A DNA stretch of 64,000 nucleotides from Fidelibacterota bacterium UBA6531 (lineage in GTDB: Bacteria; Fidelibacterota; Marinisomatia; Marinisomatales; TCS55): the NCBI GenBank assembly GCA_002436185.1, contig DJKX01000032.1, positions 90,335-154,334 on the forward strand. The letters are read 5' to 3'. The notes beneath the pieces were generated by a model. That model did not search any database. It saw only the letters and a list, made by a program, of their open reading frames with translations, and was not told where the DNA came from. Shown here piece by piece: positions 60,756 through 64,000 of the stretch (the stretch's first letter is position 1; each line of letters begins with the position of its first letter). The position numbers and the translations under genes are program-made.

Positions 60756-61225
60756 GAAGTGGTTTCTAACTGAAGTTTTGGTTGGACGAAAAATGAAAAA
60801 TATAAATAAAGTATCATACCGATTGTTACAGCAGTATCTGCTACATTAAAAATATACCAATGGTAGTTACCGATCATAAAATCGAAAAAATCCACTACTT
60901 TGCCAAAAAGGATACGGTCTATCAAATTACCAATTGCACCTGCTAAAATAAGCGCTAGGGATAATCGCATTAGAAAATGATTATGCTGTTCTTTCCAAAG
61001 ATAAACGAAAATGACACCCGTTAAAATAATCGAAATGACTGAAAAGACATAGATTCCTCCCGGAAAGTTTAAGCCAAATGCCATACCGTCATTTGTAATA
61101 TACGTCAGGTGGAAAAAGTTATTAATGACCGGTACAGAATCGTACAAGTCAAGATAGGTGCGTGTAAGCGCTTTGGTGATTTGGTCTATAACCACAACCA
61201 CAGCGCTCACCAGCAAAATTCTCAT
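60752..61225 (-). CDS. lspA: Prolipoprotein signal peptidase
   Basis: A 157-residue inner-membrane aspartic peptidase with four segments that removes lipoprotein signal peptides. The two catalytic aspartates are in AGAIGNLIDRILFGKVVDF and YIFNVADTAVTIGM. It serves the lipoproteins predicted at 29253 and 51132. It overlaps dksA by four bases. Confidence 0.95.
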   Translation of the reverse strand: MRILLVSAVVVVIDQITKALTRTYLDLYDSVPVINNFFHLTYITNDGMAFGLNFPGGIYVFSVISIILTGVIFVYLWKEQHNHFLMRLSLALILAGAIGNLIDRILFGKVVDFFDFMIGNYHWYIFNVADTAVTIGMILYLYFSFFVQPKLQLETTS

Positions 61226-61614
61226 TTTAAGTTCAGTTTATCCTTTGTCTTGCATTCAACGCATTTGGTTGCATTGGGTACTTCCATCAGCCGTTCTTCA
61301 ACAATAAGCCCCCCACAAATATCGCAAACGCCAAACTCTTCATTGTTAATGCGTTCCAATGCTAAAGAAAGATTTTTATAATAATCACTTTCCCGGCTCA
61401 TGAACATGAAGTTCTTTTCCTGCTCAAAGGAATCGGAGCCGGCATCGGCCATGTGCACGCTATAAACAGAATCCTGGGAAAGACCCGCTTTGGGATTTCC
61501 TTTATCCATAATGTCGCTCTTAATATCGTCCATATCATGAGAAACTTCTTCCATTTTTGCCAAAATCGTTTTTCGAAATTTATTTAATTTAGCTTTTGAA
61601 TATTTTTTAGCCAC
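61222..61614 (-). CDS. TraR/DksA-type zinc-finger protein
   Basis: A 130-residue protein with a basic N-terminus, a coiled-coil region, and one C4 zinc finger (FGVCDICGGLIVEERLMEVP then ATKCVECK). DksA binds RNA polymerase and shapes the stringent response; the shorter relatives of this form are less clear. Start is GTG 61614, three bases past the ileS stop, and lspA overlaps its stop. The ileS-dksA-lspA-rluD order suggests one transcript. Confidence 0.85.
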   Translation of the reverse strand: MAKKYSKAKLNKFRKTILAKMEEVSHDMDDIKSDIMDKGNPKAGLSQDSVYSVHMADAGSDSFEQEKNFMFMSRESDYYKNLSLALERINNEEFGVCDICGGLIVEERLMEVPNATKCVECKTKDKLNLK

Positions 61615-61617
61615 AAT

Positions 61618-64000
61618 TTATCCTTTCTTGGTATGTGTTCGTTCTATACTTAATGTTAACGATTGATCTTGAATCTCAAATGTTGATTCATATTCACCTT
61701 TATTTGATTTTCCTGTCATTTCAATTGTCAACGTCTCATTACAAAAGAATTCTTTATAATCTTCAAGCGCATCTCCTAAAGGGCCGTCAATCAATCCATT
61801 AATCTTGATGCGATCTTCAACAGCGAAATTAGCATTTTTTCGCATAATTTGCACGTGGCGAATGAGATCCCGAACCATGCCTTCTCGAAGTAATTCTTCT
61901 GTCAGTTTTGTTGTTAATCCAACCGTAATTCCACCATCCATTTCAGATGTGAATCCTTCAGCTGATTTCGTATTAATCAAAAAAGCATCTTTATTTAATT
62001 CGATGCTTTCTCTTGTCAGTTCAAATTTTATACCATTACCGCTATTTAATGTTTGTATAATATTATTTACATCCATTTCAGCAATGGCAGTTCGTATTTC
62101 TTTCATCTGCTTACCATAGTGTTCACCCAAAAATGGCAGATTTGGTTTGACTTCATACTGGATGAGTTCTGAAATATCCATAACTCGCGCCAACGTCTTG
62201 ACATTCAATTCATCCAAAATAACCTTGCTGTTTGCTTCTATAAACGCAGCAACGTCATCATCTTCCACGGCAAAACACAGTTTGGCTAACGGTTGGCGAA
62301 TTTTCAAGTTTGCTTTGTTGCGTGCGGAACGACTCTGCTCAACCACTTTGCGCAAGGCATCTACCTGATTGATAAGCGTTTCATCAATGGACGCCTCATC
62401 CGCTATGGGAAAATCGCATAAATGGATACTTTCCGGTGCATCGCCGATAGAACTGCGCACCAAATTCTGGTATATCTCTTCCGATACAAACGGTAAGCAT
62501 GGCGCCAGTAAGCGTATGGTAGTGAAAAGAACTTCATATAAAGTTTGGTATGCAGTTAGTTTGTCCGCATCATCTTCTGCTTTCCAGAAGCGGCGGCGGT
62601 TGCGACGTATGTACCAGTTGGACAAGTCATCCAAAAATCGCTCGAATGACCGCATGAATTTATCCACTCGAAATGCATTATAATTTTCAGTAGCATCTTT
62701 GATCAACTTGTGCATTTTTGAAAGAATCCACTTGTCCAGGTTGGTTAGATCATTGTCATTTAATTTCCTGCCTTCCGGAGAAAATCCATCCACCGACGCA
62801 TAGGTGGCATAGAAAGAATAGGAATTCCAAAGCTGGATAAGTTTTTTCCTGACTTCGTCTGCGTGGCCGTAACCAAATAATAAATTATGTTCAATATTTT
62901 GCGAGGCATACATCCAGCGCATGACATCCACACCCATCTTTTCAGCAGCATCATCAAACCAGATAGCGTTCCCCCAGGACTTATGCATATCCCGGCCTGT
63001 TTCATCCTTGACCAGGGCATGCCCCAGCAATGTTTTAAAAGGCGCTGTTTCCTCTAATTCGGCTGACATGGCCAATAATGAATAAAACCAATTCCTGAAT
63101 TGTCCCGGAAAGCATTCGGTTACAAAATCTCCAGGGAACCATTCTTTCCAATAATCCTTATCCGTGGTATAGCCCATAGTTGAAAATGGTACAATTCCTG
63201 CATCGAGCCAGGGGTTACCCACATCCACGATTCGCTGGCCTATCAAACCGCTTTCCGGATGTTTGATCTTTACCTTGTCGATCCATGGACGATGGGGTGA
63301 ATTGCCTTCGAACTCATCCCAACCTTCAACAGCTAATTCTTTTAATTCTTCTTTTGAACCCACAACATAAAATGAATCATCCTCAAATGTCCAAATGGGC
63401 AGTGCCAATCCCCAGAAGCGTTTTTTGGAAATCATCCAATCGCCCATATTATCCAACCATTCGTGTTCCCGGTCTTGGCCCCATTCCGGGATCCAATTTA
63501 TGTCATCCACAACTTTTTTGATCTTACCCCGCCAATCCATATTGATATACCATTCTTCCACCAAGCGAAAAACAAGTTCATCACCCGATCGCCAGCAATG
63601 GGGATAGACGTGGGGATAATCTTCCACATGTACTAAAAATCCCCGGTCTTTCAGATCAGCAATAATGGATTCTGTCGTTTCCGGATCCGTGGCCGTTTTG
63701 CCTTCCAGCCAGCCATATTTATCGATGAATTTGGATTCATCGTCCAGGGGAGCCAAGTTCACCAATCCTAATTTTTTCCCAATTTTATGATCGATATCTC
63801 CGCAGCCGGGAGCCATATGGACAATGCCGGTTCCCTCCCCTGCGACTACAATATCATTCCCGATATTGTCTTTCCCCGGATCGATGACAGAATGCTGGTT
63901 GACAGCATTAGCATTTTTTGCTTTTAATTCATCATCAATAAAGGGATATCCTCCTAGTTCTTGCTGCGCCGGCAGTTCATCGTATGGACCTTCATATTTC
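61618..64000 (-). CDS. ileS: Isoleucyl-tRNA synthetase, N-terminal part outside window
   Basis: The frame is open to the end of the window, so about 790 residues of the class I synthetase are seen. Editing-domain pieces are GTGIVHMAPGCGDIDHKIGK and WRSGDELVFRLVEEWYINMD; then WISKKRFWGLALPIWTFED, FPGQFRNWFYSLLAMSAELE, and the KMSKS equivalent MHKSWGNAIWFDDAAEK. The anticodon domain follows (WNSYSFYATYASVDGF, SNWYIRRNRRRFWKA, FVSEEIYQNLVRS). No C-terminal zinc ribbon is seen, as in the eukaryote-like type 2 enzymes. The HIGH motif lies beyond the cut. Confidence 0.94.
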   Translation of the reverse strand, partial: KYEGPYDELPAQQELGGYPFIDDELKAKNANAVNQHSVIDPGKDNIGNDIVVAGEGTGIVHMAPGCGDIDHKIGKKLGLVNLAPLDDESKFIDKYGWLEGKTATDPETTESIIADLKDRGFLVHVEDYPHVYPHCWRSGDELVFRLVEEWYINMDWRGKIKKVVDDINWIPEWGQDREHEWLDNMGDWMISKKRFWGLALPIWTFEDDSFYVVGSKEELKELAVEGWDEFEGNSPHRPWIDKVKIKHPESGLIGQRIVDVGNPWLDAGIVPFSTMGYTTDKDYWKEWFPGDFVTECFPGQFRNWFYSLLAMSAELEETAPFKTLLGHALVKDETGRDMHKSWGNAIWFDDAAEKMGVDVMRWMYASQNIEHNLLFGYGHADEVRKKLIQLWNSYSFYATYASVDGFSPEGRKLNDNDLTNLDKWILSKMHKLIKDATENYNAFRVDKFMRSFERFLDDLSNWYIRRNRRRFWKAEDDADKLTAYQTLYEVLFTTIRLLAPCLPFVSEEIYQNLVRSSIGDAPESIHLCDFPIADEASIDETLINQVDALRKVVEQSRSARNKANLKIRQPLAKLCFAVEDDDVAAFIEANSKVILDELNVKTLARVMDISELIQYEVKPNLPFLGEHYGKQMKEIRTAIAEMDVNNIIQTLNSGNGIKFELTRESIELNKDAFLINTKSAEGFTSEMDGGITVGLTTKLTEELLREGMVRDLIRHVQIMRKNANFAVEDRIKINGLIDGPLGDALEDYKEFFCNETLTIEMTGKSNKGEYESTFEIQDQSLTLSIERTHTKKG

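Noticed and set aside
1..64000. CRISPR array, tRNA or rRNA genes, prophage, toxin-antitoxin or defence system
   Set aside because: No regularly spaced repeats, no cloverleaf-like sequences in the gaps, and no recognisable defence or phage proteins were found.

Overview
The window reads as one continuous piece of a bacterial chromosome, AT-leaning (many stretches near 30-45% G+C) and densely packed with essential housekeeping genes. The gene content points to a Gram-negative, diderm bacterium of the FCB group: a PorU-like C25 peptidase with a type IX-type C-terminal domain, lipoproteins, an LptF/G permease, a PorV/FadL-like barrel, DAP-type MurE. The best guess is Candidatus Marinimicrobia (SAR406) or a relative. 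This is inference from family content; no 16S rRNA gene is present. I saw no tRNA, rRNA, CRISPR array, prophage or insertion sequence.

Layout. 1-4.1 kb, + strand: 3' part of a PorU-like peptidase, a VOC-fold protein, Maf and a RodZ-like protein. 4.2-21.0 kb, +: a complete dcw cell-wall/division cluster (mraZ, rsmH, ftsL, ftsI, murE, murF, mraY, murD, ftsW, murG, murC, murB, ftsQ, ftsA, ftsZ), nearly all genes overlapping by 1-20 bases, driven from a promoter carrying repeated MraZ-type GTGGGTA boxes. murG is broken by a frameshift in a run of ten A. 21-26.7 kb: rpmB (-), then dusB and a G+C-richer block of P5C dehydrogenase, a cyclic-2,3-diphosphoglycerate-synthetase-like P-loop protein and carbamate kinase. 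26.7-31.4 kb, +: sucC, sucD, ndk, a SPOR lipoprotein with an apparent CTG start, and a cysteine-rich membrane protein of unknown function. 31.4-37.9 kb, +: DUF177, rpmF, plsX, fabH, fabD, fabG, acpP, fabF, rnc, the usual lipid-synthesis operon.

37.9-48.4 kb, - strand: a BFN/UVR protein, a PGI/PMI isomerase, a polyprenyl synthetase, a phosphohexomutase, a RetSat/CrtISO-like oxidoreductase, a secreted dienelactone-hydrolase-like protein, a secreted protein with a tandem-duplicated domain, a decayed small gene, murQ and an AGCS symporter. 48.5-54.1 kb: LptF/G-type permease (+) converging on a beta-barrel protein and a 981-residue lipoprotein (-). 54.2-64 kb, -: ahcY, metK, hpf, pckA, a Xer recombinase, an RluD-type synthase, lspA, a DksA-type protein and the 3' part of ileS, cut by the window end.

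Most of the region is well-understood core metabolism: peptidoglycan precursor synthesis and septation, type II fatty-acid synthesis, the methyl cycle, gluconeogenesis and envelope maturation. I did not find a clear-cut new multigene system. The least explained items are the P5CDH/cPGS-like/carbamate kinase block, the cysteine-rich membrane protein, the duplicated secreted protein, the barrel plus giant lipoprotein pair, and the murG frameshift.
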